This document shows positions 36,794 through 46,400 of a stretch of DNA of 64,000 nt, in pieces; the stretch's first letter is position 1; each line of letters opens with the position of its first letter. The notes under the pieces were generated by a model that saw only the letters and a list, made by a program, of their open reading frames with translations, had not been told where the DNA came from and searched no databases. The position numbers and the translations under genes were made by a program. The stretch comes from Methanomassiliicoccaceae archaeon DOK (GTDB lineage: Archaea; Thermoplasmatota; Thermoplasmata; Methanomassiliicoccales; Methanomethylophilaceae), in contig CP047880.1 of NCBI GenBank assembly GCA_009911715.1, forward strand, positions 806,001-870,000, read 5' to 3'.

Positions 36794-37603
36794 TCAGTCG
36801 CCCTCGGATGGCGGGAACACCTCTTCATAAAGGCTCTGGATGTAGCGGTTGTACATCAGCCCCCTGCGCTTCGCAAGGGCGCGTACGATGTCCGTCGTCC
36901 CCGACCCGTACTGGGACGACTTCTTAGTCCTGTGGGCCAGGAAGGGGTATCCGAGGTCCGTGGCGACCTCCTTCAGCACCTTCTTGCGGGAGTCCATGTC
37001 GGCCGGCCTGAGCTCGGCTGGGTCTATCCTGCGGACGCAACCGACCACGTCATCGTCCAGGTACGGGTAGTACAGGGTCTTGCCGAAGTGCCTGGCTATG
37101 GCGAGCTCGCAGGGGACGGAGACATCCATGAGCCTCCTCACGCCGTCCTTGACGTAGGCATCGTAGTCCCCGTCCGTGCATCCTACGTACTTGGCGCATC
37201 CCATGAAGTACTCGTCGGCACCCTGGCCCGAGACGACCACCGGCTCGGGGGCTCTTTCGCACACGGTGAAGAGCTGGAGCTCGTAGGAGATGGTGAAGGG
37301 GTCGTCGGTGCCGGTGGCCGAGATCAACCTCCTGATTGTGTCCTCGACGTCGTCCTCCGAGATCCTGACGTGGACCCACGGCAGCCCGATGGTCTCCGAG
37401 AGCTCCTCGGCTGCGAGCACGTCGAAGGATCCGTCGGACCCGCACGTGTAAAGCGTCACCGATTCTGCGTAGCGATCCGACAGGCAGGCGGCGAGCCCCG
37501 AGTCCAATCCGCCGGAGAAGGCGACGGCAACCCTCCTCCCTTCGACCGCTCTCCTGACCCCGTCGACTATGGCATCCTCCAGCTCCGCGTACCTGAAAGG
37601 CAT
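36794..37603 (-). CDS. Asparagine-synthase-like ATP pyrophosphatase without glutaminase domain
   Basis: 269 residues from ATG 37603. The PP-loop SGGLDS is at residues 30-35, followed by SGQGADEYFMG, the AsnB synthase-domain motif that binds the acyl acceptor. The N-terminal Ntn glutaminase domain of AsnB is missing; normal AsnB is about 500-600 residues. It may adenylate a carboxylate and use free ammonia, or work with a separate amidotransferase. It is divergent from the prolyl-tRNA editing gene. Confidence 0.8.
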   Translation of the reverse strand: MPFRYAELEDAIVDGVRRAVEGRRVAVAFSGGLDSGLAACLSDRYAESVTLYTCGSDGSFDVLAAEELSETIGLPWVHVRISEDDVEDTIRRLISATGTDDPFTISYELQLFTVCERAPEPVVVSGQGADEYFMGCAKYVGCTDGDYDAYVKDGVRRLMDVSVPCELAIARHFGKTLYYPYLDDDVVGCVRRIDPAELRPADMDSRKKVLKEVATDLGYPFLAHRTKKSSQYGSGTTDIVRALAKRRGLMYNRYIQSLYEEVFPPSEGD

Positions 37604-37663
37604 GCCACCGAATCCGCGGGTCCGACTTAAAGCTATCAAATACGGGCAGTGCCATCAGAGCCC

Positions 37664-38167
37664 ATGGACGATTCTCCGGAGTACGACATGGAAGCGGTCC
37701 TGGCCCTTCTGAGGGACAGGGGGATAGGGTTCGAGGAGATGCACCACGTCCCTGTGTTCACGATCGACGAGATGCTGGCACTGGACATGCCGGATCCGGA
37801 GCACATAGCGAAGAACCTGTTCCTCCGCGACGACAAGAAGAGGGACTACCATCTGGTGGTGTCTCGGGAGGACAGGAAGGTCGACCTCAAGGCCCTCAGG
37901 GATGTGCTCGGGTCCAGGCCGCTGAGCATGGCCTCGGAGTCCGACCTGTGGGAGTTCCTCAGGCTTCGCAAGGGCTCGGTCACGCCGTTCGGTGTCCTCA
38001 ATGACCCGGGGAGGCGTGTGACCGTCACCATCGACTCGTACTTCCGGGACTCGGTCATGGGGATACACCCGAACGACAACACGTGCACCGTCTGGATAGC
38101 CTCATCCGACCTGGTTTCGGTCATCGGAGACCGCTGCAAGGCCGTCCAGTTCAGGGATCTGCCCTGA
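37664..38167 (+). CDS. Prolyl-tRNA editing protein (ProX/YbaK superfamily)
   Basis: 167 residues from ATG 37664 (a GTG at 37649 is also in frame). The pattern HHVPVFTIDEML, HIAKNLFLRDDKKRDYHLVV, VDLKALRDVLG and SVTPFGVLND is that of ProX, which hydrolyses Ala-tRNA(Pro). The GxxP substrate loop and the conserved Lys of KNLFL are present. It has its own short gap to gpmA. Confidence 0.88.
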   Translation: MDDSPEYDMEAVLALLRDRGIGFEEMHHVPVFTIDEMLALDMPDPEHIAKNLFLRDDKKRDYHLVVSREDRKVDLKALRDVLGSRPLSMASESDLWEFLRLRKGSVTPFGVLNDPGRRVTVTIDSYFRDSVMGIHPNDNTCTVWIASSDLVSVIGDRCKAVQFRDLP

Positions 38168-38206
38168 AAAGTTATTTGCGATGCGGGGGATGCGGGGTCG
38201 ATTCAA

Positions 38207-38962
38207 ATGACAGACACCATGAGGCTGGTTCTCCTCCGCCACGGGGAGAGCGTCTGGAACAAAGAGAACCTCTTCACCGGGTGGACCGACGTCGACCTGT
38301 CCGACAAGGGCAGGGAGGAGGCCAGGGCCGCGGGGAGGCTCATGAGCGATGAGGGACTGGACTTCGACGTCTGCTACACGTCGTTCCTCAAGAGGGCGAT
38401 CCACACTCTCAACCTCGCCCTGGAGGAGATGGACAGGGAGTGGCTGCCCGTCGTCAAGGCTTGGCAGCTCAACGAGCGCCACTACGGTGCTCTCCAGGGA
38501 CTCAACAAGTCCGAGACCGCCCAGAAGTTCGGAGAGGAGCAGGTCAAGATCTGGAGGAGGTCCTACGCCACTCCGCCACCGGAGCTTGAGCCCTCGGACG
38601 ATCGCAACCCCGCCAACCAGGAGATGTTCAGGACCGTCCCGAGGGAGTGTCTCCCGCTCACCGAGTCCCTGAAGGAGACCGTCGCCAGGGCCGTCCCTTA
38701 CTTCGAGCAGGAGATCAAGCCCAGGATGCTTGCCGGCGAGAGGGTGCTCATAGCCGCCCACGGCAACTCACTGAGGGCGCTGGTCAAGGAGTTCGACGGC
38801 ATGTCGGAGGAAGAGATCGTCGGTGTCAACATCCCCACGGGCGTGCCGCTCGTCTACGAGTTCGACAGGGACCTCAACGTCGTATCCAAGAGATACCTCG
38901 GCGACCAGGATGCCGTGGCCGCAAAGATGAACGCTGTCGCCAACCAGGGCAAGAAACAGTGA
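38207..38962 (+). CDS. gpmA: 2,3-bisphosphoglycerate-dependent phosphoglycerate mutase
   Basis: 251 residues. The phosphohistidine motif LRHGESVWN, then [31 protein letters not shown] and the second histidine in [11 protein letters not shown]. Length and sequence are those of the bacterial dPGM, rarer in archaea, which often use the cofactor-independent form; transfer from a bacterium is likely. It interconverts 3- and 2-phosphoglycerate. A strong hairpin follows the stop. Confidence 0.95.
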   Translation: MTDTMRLVLLRHGESVWNKENLFTGWTDVDLSDKGREEARAAGRLMSDEGLDFDVCYTSFLKRAIHTLNLALEEMDREWLPVVKAWQLNERHYGALQGLNKSETAQKFGEEQVKIWRRSYATPPPELEPSDDRNPANQEMFRTVPRECLPLTESLKETVARAVPYFEQEIKPRMLAGERVLIAAHGNSLRALVKEFDGMSEEEIVGVNIPTGVPLVYEFDRDLNVVSKRYLGDQDAVAAKMNAVANQGKKQ

Positions 38963-38970
38963 AAACTTGA

Positions 38971-38994
38971 CCCCGGCGGATGTTCCCGCCGGGG
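38971..38994 (+). terminator. Terminator-like hairpin after gpmA
   Basis: CCCCGGCGG-n6-CCGCCGGGG, a 9-bp GC stem followed by AATTATT, 8 bp after the TGA. Confidence 0.6.
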
Positions 38995-39060
38995 AATTAT
39001 TCGTTATGCCAATTATTTCGTATGAGAGTCTCCGATTCTGTTCTTTATCAGACAATCCGG

Positions 39061-39546
39061 TTAGAGGTCTAGGCTCTCGACCCATTCTCTGAGCTCATCC
39101 GCCTTCGCGTTTGGGCTCCAGAGCCTGCCCTTCTTCCAAGAGGTCTCATCGGAGCAGCATCCGTGCAGCTTCGACCCGTCACTGCCCGACACGGAACCGC
39201 CGGAGGTAGCGAAGGTGACCACGGTCTTTCCGGAGAAGTCGTACGACTCCAGGAATGTCCTGATGATCTTCGGAGCGTCGCCCCACCATATCGGGTATCC
39301 TACGAGCACGGCGTCGTATGCGTCCATGCCATCCACGGGTTTTGCGATCTTGGGTCTGATGCCGGGGTCCGCGTGCTCGAGGGAGCTGCGACTCCTCTTG
39401 TTGGTCCAGTCCAGGTCGGCTGTGCTGTACGCGGGATCGGCCTCGATCTCGTACAGGTCGGCGTCTATCGCTTTGCTTAGGGTCTTTGCAAGGTGTCTGG
39501 TCTCCCCCGATGCGGAGAAGTACGCCACGAGGATCTTTCCATGCAT
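39061..39546 (-). CDS. Flavodoxin-like FMN protein (short-chain, WrbA-unlike)
   Basis: 161 residues from ATG 39546 (MHGKILVAYFSASGETRHLA); the FMN phosphate loop is SASGETR. YDAVLVGYPIWWGDAPKII and TFATSGGSVSGSDG complete the fold. It is a paralogue of the gene at 54324-54842, sharing a DLDWT..(R)SS element between strands 1 and 2. Likely an electron carrier or quinone reductase-like protein; partner unknown. Stop TAA. Confidence 0.87.
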   Translation of the reverse strand: MHGKILVAYFSASGETRHLAKTLSKAIDADLYEIEADPAYSTADLDWTNKRSRSSLEHADPGIRPKIAKPVDGMDAYDAVLVGYPIWWGDAPKIIRTFLESYDFSGKTVVTFATSGGSVSGSDGSKLHGCCSDETSWKKGRLWSPNAKADELREWVESLDL

Positions 39547-39649
39547 ACGACTTGAATCAAACTCCAGGTTAAAGGCATTTCCCTCCGATGCCGTCGATTC
39601 CTCCAACTCTCGTCATCGTTAAGAGCAGCAGGGGCGTTAGTAATGCAGA

Positions 39650-41398
39650 ATGATACTGAGGCACCTCTCCTGGCGTGGCCGGCTGATGCTGGCCATCTGC
39701 GTCTTCCTTATCGCCGGGCAGGTGTACCTCGACCTACGCATCCCGGAGTACATGGGGGTCATCACCGACCACCTGCAGGCAGGAACCGCAACAGACGTGA
39801 TCGCCCGCGACGGGGCGGCGATGGTAGTTTGCGCCCTGCTGAGCCTTCTGCTCGCCGCCTGCACCGCGGTCCTCGCAGCCAGGGTCTCCACCGACCTCTG
39901 CCACACCCTCCGCAGGCTGCTGTTCTCTAGCGTTGGCGCATTCTCCAGGCAGGACGTGGATGGATTCTCAGCGTCCAGCCTGATCACCAGGTCCACCAAC
40001 GACGTCTATCAGATCCAGCAGTTCCTGCCCAGGGCCATCAACATGGTCGTGAAGGCCCCGATGATAGGGATCATGGCCGTCTGGAAGATCAGCAGCAGCT
40101 CCTTCCAGTGGACATCGGTCACCGTCATCGCCATGATCGTCCTGCTGGCCGCGTTCTCCGTGATGCTCTACCGCGGGATGCCCTACATGCGCAGCATGCA
40201 GAGGCATGTCGACTCGGTGAACAAGATGACCCGCGAGGGTCTCGAGGGGGCCAGGGGGATCCGTGCGTACAACGCCGAGTCACGCCAGCAGGCGAGGCTC
40301 ACCGAGGCCAGCGGGAGGCTGCTGGACAACAGCATCACGCTCGTGAGGGTCATGGCGCCGATGCACGCCCTGGCGTCCTCGATGATGAACTTCCTGACGC
40401 TGGCGATATACTGGGTCGGGGCTGGGATCATCCAGTCGGCCGCAGGACCCGGGGAGCAGATGTCCCTGTTCTCGGACATGATCGTCTTCACATCCTACGC
40501 CACCCAGATCATCTCCGCGGTCATGATGGCCTCCGGGATCATCAGGGGTCTGCCAAGGTTCATGGTCTCCAGCAGACGCATCTGCGAGGTCATAGACCAC
40601 GTCCCGTCCGTGCGCGATCCCGATGCGCCCGTGGCCACAGAGGCCCTGGGCCGCGTGGAGTTCCGGGATGTAACGTTCAGGTACCCTGGCACTGACAGGG
40701 AGGTTCTTTCAGGGGTGTCCTTCGTCGCCGAACCCGGGGAGACCGTCGCGGTGATAGGCCCCACCGCCAGCGGGAAGAGCACGCTGCTGTCGCTGATCCC
40801 CAGGCTATACGACGTCACATCGGGGTCGGTCCTCGTCGACGGCGCCGACGTCCGCTCGTACACGTTCGAGGATCTCAACTCGCGCATCGGCTACGTGCCG
40901 CAGACCGCCGTGGTGTTCTCGGGAACTGTGAGGGACAACGTTAACTACGGCGGTGTCTCGGACAGCAGGGATGATGCGGACGTCGAGATGGCGCTGAGGG
41001 TTTCACAACTCTGGGAATTCGTCTCAGGGCTTCCGGACGGTCTCGACACGGACCTCGCCCAGCACGGATGGAGCCTCTCCGGCGGGCAGAGGCAGCGCCT
41101 GGCGATAGCCCGCGCCGTATGCAGAGGCCCCAGGATATACCTGTTCGACGACACGTTCTCGGCACTTGACTACAGGACCGACAGGGACGTCAGGGACGCC
41201 CTGGGCAGGGAGACCTCGGGGGCAACCAGGATAGTGGTCGCCCAGAGGGTGGGGACGATAATGGACGCCGACAGGATCGTGGTCCTGGATTCCGGGCGCG
41301 TGGTGGGCATCGGGACCCACGACGAGCTCCTGGAGTCATGCCCCCTGTACCGCGAGATAGCAGAGTCCCAGATGGAGGCGTGCGATGCCCGGAGGTAA
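39650..41398 (+). CDS. ABC exporter subunit with degenerate ATPase site
   Basis: 582 residues: six-helix membrane domain, then an ATPase domain with Walker A GPTASGKS (about 370), signature LSGGQRQ (about 476) and Walker B IYLFDDTFSALD. The catalytic Glu after Walker B is Asp, and the switch histidine is Gln (VVAQRVG). These changes are typical of the degenerate half of heterodimeric exporters such as TM287/288-like pairs. The next gene overlaps by 14 bp and supplies the consensus half. Substrate unknown. Confidence 0.9.
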   Translation: MILRHLSWRGRLMLAICVFLIAGQVYLDLRIPEYMGVITDHLQAGTATDVIARDGAAMVVCALLSLLLAACTAVLAARVSTDLCHTLRRLLFSSVGAFSRQDVDGFSASSLITRSTNDVYQIQQFLPRAINMVVKAPMIGIMAVWKISSSSFQWTSVTVIAMIVLLAAFSVMLYRGMPYMRSMQRHVDSVNKMTREGLEGARGIRAYNAESRQQARLTEASGRLLDNSITLVRVMAPMHALASSMMNFLTLAIYWVGAGIIQSAAGPGEQMSLFSDMIVFTSYATQIISAVMMASGIIRGLPRFMVSSRRICEVIDHVPSVRDPDAPVATEALGRVEFRDVTFRYPGTDREVLSGVSFVAEPGETVAVIGPTASGKSTLLSLIPRLYDVTSGSVLVDGADVRSYTFEDLNSRIGYVPQTAVVFSGTVRDNVNYGGVSDSRDDADVEMALRVSQLWEFVSGLPDGLDTDLAQHGWSLSGGQRQRLAIARAVCRGPRIYLFDDTFSALDYRTDRDVRDALGRETSGATRIVVAQRVGTIMDADRIVVLDSGRVVGIGTHDELLESCPLYREIAESQMEACDARR

Positions 41399-43175
41399 CG
41401 GGCCCAGATGGGCCAGGCAGGACAAGCCCCGTGACCTCAGGGCCGCCATGACGGGTCTGCTGGTCTACATGGGCAGGGACAGGCGCTCGCTCTACGCGGG
41501 AATGCTGTGCGCCCTCGCCGCCACCGTGCTCTCCCTGGTCGGACCGCAGCTCCTCGCCAGCATCACCGACAGCATATCGGGAAGCATCCTCGGTTCCACG
41601 CCGGTGGACATGGACTACATATCGCGGCTGGGGGTCGTCCTCGTGGTGATGTACGCGGCCAGCTTCCTTCTGTCCGTGGGCGAGACGAGGATCATAGGGG
41701 TGGCATCCGAGAGGATCGGCGACAGGATGCGCAGGGACCTTTCGGCAAAGTTCGACAGGCTGCCGCTCTCCTATCTTGAGTCACACAGCATCGGAGACCT
41801 CATGAGCCGCATGACCAACGACACCGACACGGTGCGCACGGGAGCGGCCGAGAGTCTCAGCACGGCCGTCTCCGCCGTATGCATGATCTGCGGCGGCATG
41901 GCTATGATGCTCTACACCGACTGGAGATTGGCGATGGTCGCAGTCGTACCGACGGCCATGGGCGCCACCATCCTCTACCTGGTCACCCACCGCTCCCAGA
42001 AGTACTTCGTGGCCCAGCAGAGGGACCTGGGCCTGATAAACGGGATCGTGGAGGAGACATACTACGGCCACGACGTCGTCCGCACATACAACGGCACGGA
42101 GGGGGCCGAGAGGAGGTTCGCAGAGGTGAACGACAGGCTCCGCTCGTCCTCATTCAGGGCGAGGGTCGCCACGGCCATGATGCCGCAACTTATGAACTTC
42201 ATAAGCAACCTCTCCTACGTCGTGGTCTGCGTCGCGGGGTCCGTGCTGATCATGGAGGGCAGCATCGGATACGGCGTGATCGTGGCCTTCATCGTCTACG
42301 TCAAGAGGTTCAACCAGCCCGTGGCCGAGATGGCGGACATCGTCGCCAGGATGCAGTCCGTCGCCTCTGCGTCCGAGAGGGTCTTCGGCATCCTGTCGAT
42401 GGAGGAGATGGCCCCGTCCCCCGAAGGGCCGCCGATCGGACGCGCCAGCGGCAGGGTGGAGTTCCGTGACGTCCGCTTCGGCTACACCCCCGACAGGGAG
42501 GTCATCCACGGATTCAGCCTCACGGTCGAGCCGGGGTCCAAGGTCGCCATCGTCGGGCCGACGGGGGCCGGGAAGACCACCATCGCCAACCTCCTGGTCC
42601 GCTTCTACGACCCGGACTCTGGGGGGATACTGATCGACGGCGTCCCGACCACATCCCTGTCCCGTGCGCAGGTCAGGGAGCAGTTCTCCATGGTGCTTCA
42701 GGACTCCTGGCTGTCGGACGGGACGTTCTACGAGAACGTCGCCTTCACAAGCGGGGCCAGCAGGTAGGACGTGGAGAGGGCATGCGACTCTGTCGGTATC
42801 GGGGAGTACATACGCGCGCTCCCCGAAGGATTCGACACCGTTGTGGGGGAGGCCTCGGGGCTCTCTGCAGGGCAGAGGCAGCAGCTCGCGATTGCCAGGG
42901 CGATGGTGAAGGACGCCCCGATGATTATCCTGGACGAGGCCACCAGCTCGGTCGACACCCGCACCGAGAGGAGGATACAGGAGGCCATGGACCGCATGAT
43001 GGTCGGGAGGACGTCATTCGTCATCGCTCACAGGCTCTCCACCGTCAGGGACGCCGATGTCATACTCGTCATCCGCGACGGGAGCATCGTCGAGTCTGGA
43101 ACGCATGTGGAGCTGATGAGGTCTGGCGGATTCTACCGCATGCTGTATGACTCCCAGTTCGAGGGATGCGACTGA
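41385..43175 (+). CDS. ABC exporter subunit with an internal in-frame UAG (possible pyrrolysine)
   Basis: The frame runs 597 codons apart from a TAG at codon 461 (42765-42767). Before it: six-helix membrane domain, Walker A GPTGAGKTT (about 391), Q-loop MVLQDSW. After it, in the same frame: signature LSAGQRQQLAIARA, Walker B MIILDEATSSVD with a canonical Glu, and the switch His in IAHRLS. Termination at TAG would remove the signature and Walker B, leaving no working ATPase. In a UAG-decoding archaeon the codon would be read as pyrrolysine; otherwise the gene is a nonsense mutant. It is the intact-site partner of the preceding gene. Confidence 0.85.
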
Positions 43176-43254
43176 TCCACTCTTTTCGGCAGAGCGTAAC
43201 GAGGCCCGGATGCTGACCAGTATTCCTTAAACATCTGCGACGTAATCGCTCATC

Positions 43255-45006
43255 ATGTAGAGGAAGAACCTGGAGATCATGGCTGTGGCGGCGGTGGCAA
43301 TCGCCGTCTGCGCCTTGGCATCCTTTGTCATGTTCGGTGGCGACGATCACGTTCCGACCGTCACGGATCCCGACTACCTCCCCAACCCGATCACCGACGA
43401 TATGCGGGACTACCCCGACGCCGAGGAGGCTCGGGCCGAGATGGACGAGCTGTTTGCGGCCTATATAGACACCATCCTGTCTGATGATGCTTGCGGAGAC
43501 GAGATCATGGAGTGTACCCAGTCCTTAGGGGATCTATACGGGGATCTCGAGGTATGGTATGGAATCTTGTTGTGGGATTACAGCCGTGACCCGTCGACCT
43601 ATTCCGTCCAATTCATGGAATGTTCCTCCGTGATCAATTCTTTCGACATGACCCTGAATGACGTCGTCCAGAGGGGGCTGGACGGACCGAATGCCGACGA
43701 GGTCGAAGCCGCCGTGATCACGGTGTTCGGACAGATGAAGTTTGAAAGCATGTCCTCATCGGCCACCGACATTCCCGAGCTGGCCGAGCTGTCGGAGCGC
43801 GAATTGGAACTTTGTGACATGTTCTACACCACCCCATCCACTCCTGACAACATGGCGGCGATATTCCTCGAACTGATCGATGTTCGCAACCGCATCGCGG
43901 AACTCCAGGGGTACGAGAACTACTCCGAATACGGATTCACGATGAAAAATTGCCGTGACTTCGGTCCCGATGACGTCGCGGGGTTCATGGTCGCCGTAGC
44001 CGACAGGGTGGTTCCGCTATTCTACTCGTACTTCGATACCTATCAGCCGCCTGAATACGACTACGGGTGTCCGCAACAGCTGTTCAATGACGTGTCTCAG
44101 TTCTTCCACTCGATCTCGGAAGAGTTCGGTCGGCTCTACGATTGCATGGTCGAGAACGATCTCATAGATTTCGATGACCTGCCCACGAAGCCTATCAACA
44201 CGTATACCTGGGGAAATTTATACAGCGATACGAGGTACGCGTACATCTGCGCCTATCCGTACGGAGGATTCCTGGACGTCAGAGGACTTGTCCACGAGTT
44301 CGGTCACGCCGCCAACTATTGTATGAATCCCACGAAGGATTGGGATTACGACATAAGTGAGTCGCAATCCCAGGGCCTGGAGGCGCTGTTCGCCCTCGAC
44401 CCTCAGATGCTGGACGGTCAGACGGAGGCTGTCAGGTCGGATGTCCTGTCCAATCTTCTCGCGAACATGATTATGGCCTCGTGTTTCACGGAGTTCGAAC
44501 TCAGGGCGTACGCGGAGGGACCCGACACACAAGAGGATCTGGAAGCCCTGTACGCAGAGGTCGTGTCCAAGTACGGGACCGAGGGTTGGAGTCCCTGGTA
44601 CTATTACAGTCAACTCTTCGGTAATCCGTTCTATTTCATGAGCTACGGAGTGTCAGCCTTCAACGCCCTGGACATCTTCATCACCGGTCTCGAGGACCTC
44701 GATGCGGCACTGGACGAGTACATGTCGATCCTCCTCTACGACCGGAACGGATACATGGGGATGACCGATGCCCTGGGGATCAGATCCGCCCTTGATCAGG
44801 AAGATTTCGACCATGTGCTGGATGCATTGGAGGCCATTTACGATCAGGCGGACGGGGGTCAATTTAACGTCGAGAGCGGTATGATGCAGCACTCTGCATC
44901 GATGGGAGCATACCGAGGCCCACGAGGAAACCGGGATTCGATGGCGCATCTTCGCGGTGTGACCCACTTACCCATAAATATGGCACGCGCATCCGAGGAA
45001 GCATGA
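43255..45006 (+). CDS. M3-family oligoendopeptidase, secreted or anchored, UAG at codon 2
   Basis: The frame from ATG 43255 reads ATG-TAG-AGG-AAG, then RKNLEIMAVAAVAIAVCALASF, a signal or anchor with positive N-region; the first ATG past the TAG is 43279, which would strip the positive charges. Read through, 583 residues. The zinc motif HEFGH is near residue 346 in LVHEFGHAANYC, with a downstream Glu (ESQSQGLEAL). The architecture matches PepF/thimet peptidases. The C-terminus runs into the aspS promoter, overlapping aspS by 4 bp. It may trim extracellular peptides. Confidence 0.8.
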
Positions 45007-46307
45007 CAGCAATCAGGGACTCAAGCACCATCGCCGTCTCCGACGGCACCGCCACCGTCCATGGGTGGGTCCAGGACGTCAGGAACCTGGGAGGCATCTC
45101 CTTTCTGACCCTCCGCGACAGGCACGGCACCCTCCAGGTCACCATGCCCAAGAAGAAGATCGACCCCGAGCTCTTCGAGAAGCTTACCAAGCTCCCCAGG
45201 GAGTCCGTGGTCTCCATCACCGGCGACGTCAAGGAGAGCAACCAGACCGCCCTGGGCCTGGAGCTCATCCCCACTTCCGCCGAGGTCATCGGAGAGGCCG
45301 CCGTGCCCCTCCCCATGGGTGTGATCGACAAGGTCAACGTCGAGATGGACACCCGTCTCAACCACAGGTTCATGGATGTGCGCAAGCCCGAGATAAAGGC
45401 CATCTTCGAGCTCAAGTCCATCATGGTCGACCTCATCGAGGAGGCCGTCAGGGAGAACGGGTTCACCCGCGTGTACACCCCCAAGATCGGGGCCGCCGGC
45501 GCCGAGGGAGGGGCCGAGCTGTTCAGGGTCCAGTACTTCGACAGGCCCGCCTACCTTGCCCAGTCCCCCCAGCTGTACAAGCAGATCCTGATGTCCACCG
45601 GACTCGACAGGGTGTACGAGATTGGTCCCGCCTTCAGGGCCGAGCAGTCCAACACCAACCGCCACGTGACGGAGTTCATCTCCTTCGACGGGGAGATGTC
45701 CTGGATCCAGAACCAGAACGACGTCATGGCGATGATCGAGGGGATCGTCGACCACGTCCTCAGGGGTCTGAAGGAGAGGGGGGCCAAGCAGCTCGAGATC
45801 CTCGGCAAGGAGATCAACGTCCCCGCCAGGCCCTACCCCATCCTCACGTACTCTGAGTGCCTGAAGATGGTCAACGACGCCGGGCTCAAGCTCAACGAGG
45901 GCGACGACCTCGGTACCGAGGGGGAGAAGATCGTCGGCGACGTCATGGGCCAGAAGGGGATCGACCTGTACTTCATCGCCGAGTACCCCGAGGAGGCCAA
46001 GCCCTTCTACATCATGGAGAAGGACGGCACACCCTACTCCTACAGCTTCGACCTGGACTACCGCGGCCAGGAGGTCTCCTCCGGCGGACAGAGGGAGCAC
46101 AGGTACGACGTGCTCGTGAGGAGGATGGAGAAGAAGGGCCTGAACCCCGAGGACTTCGAGTTCTACCTAGAGGCCTTCAGGTACGGCATGCCTCCGCACG
46201 GCGGATGGGGGATCGGCATCGAGAGGTTCCTCGTGAAGATGCTGGACCTGCCCAACATCCGCGAGGCCATCCTGTTCCCCAGGGACCCCAGCAGACTGGA
46301 ACCTTGA
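45003..46307 (+). CDS. aspS: Aspartyl-tRNA synthetase (archaeal type, probably non-discriminating)
   Basis: 434 residues. An OB-fold anticodon-binding domain (VHGWVQDVRNLGGISFLTLRDRHG) precedes the class II core: motif 2 FRAEQSNTNRHVTEF, motif 3 GWGIGIERF. The QSPQLYKQ block and short length are archaeal. Archaeal enzymes without a GatCAB-free Asn route often charge tRNA(Asn) too; this cannot be settled here. A TATA-like CATAAATATG lies about 22-31 bp upstream. Confidence 0.96.
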   Translation: MTAIRDSSTIAVSDGTATVHGWVQDVRNLGGISFLTLRDRHGTLQVTMPKKKIDPELFEKLTKLPRESVVSITGDVKESNQTALGLELIPTSAEVIGEAAVPLPMGVIDKVNVEMDTRLNHRFMDVRKPEIKAIFELKSIMVDLIEEAVRENGFTRVYTPKIGAAGAEGGAELFRVQYFDRPAYLAQSPQLYKQILMSTGLDRVYEIGPAFRAEQSNTNRHVTEFISFDGEMSWIQNQNDVMAMIEGIVDHVLRGLKERGAKQLEILGKEINVPARPYPILTYSECLKMVNDAGLKLNEGDDLGTEGEKIVGDVMGQKGIDLYFIAEYPEEAKPFYIMEKDGTPYSYSFDLDYRGQEVSSGGQREHRYDVLVRRMEKKGLNPEDFEFYLEAFRYGMPPHGGWGIGIERFLVKMLDLPNIREAILFPRDPSRLEP

Positions 46308-46316
46308 ACCTTCTTC

Positions 46317-46342
46317 CGGAGGGGTTAGCCCCTCCGTTTTTT
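46317..46342 (+). terminator. Intrinsic-type terminator after aspS
   Basis: CGGAGGGG-ttag-CCCCTCCG stem followed by six T residues, 9 bp after the aspS stop. It is the clearest hairpin-plus-T-tract in the window. Confidence 0.8.
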
Positions 46343-46372
46343 CATCCAATCGATAATTTAGGTATACCATAA

Positions 46373-46380
46373 TTATATAC
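46373..46380 (+). promoter_or_regulatory. TATA box of the alpha/beta hydrolase gene
   Basis: TTATATAC lies 21-28 bp before ATG 46401, consistent with a leaderless transcript. Confidence 0.55.
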
Positions 46381-46400
46381 CACCACCGCATCGGGCGGTC

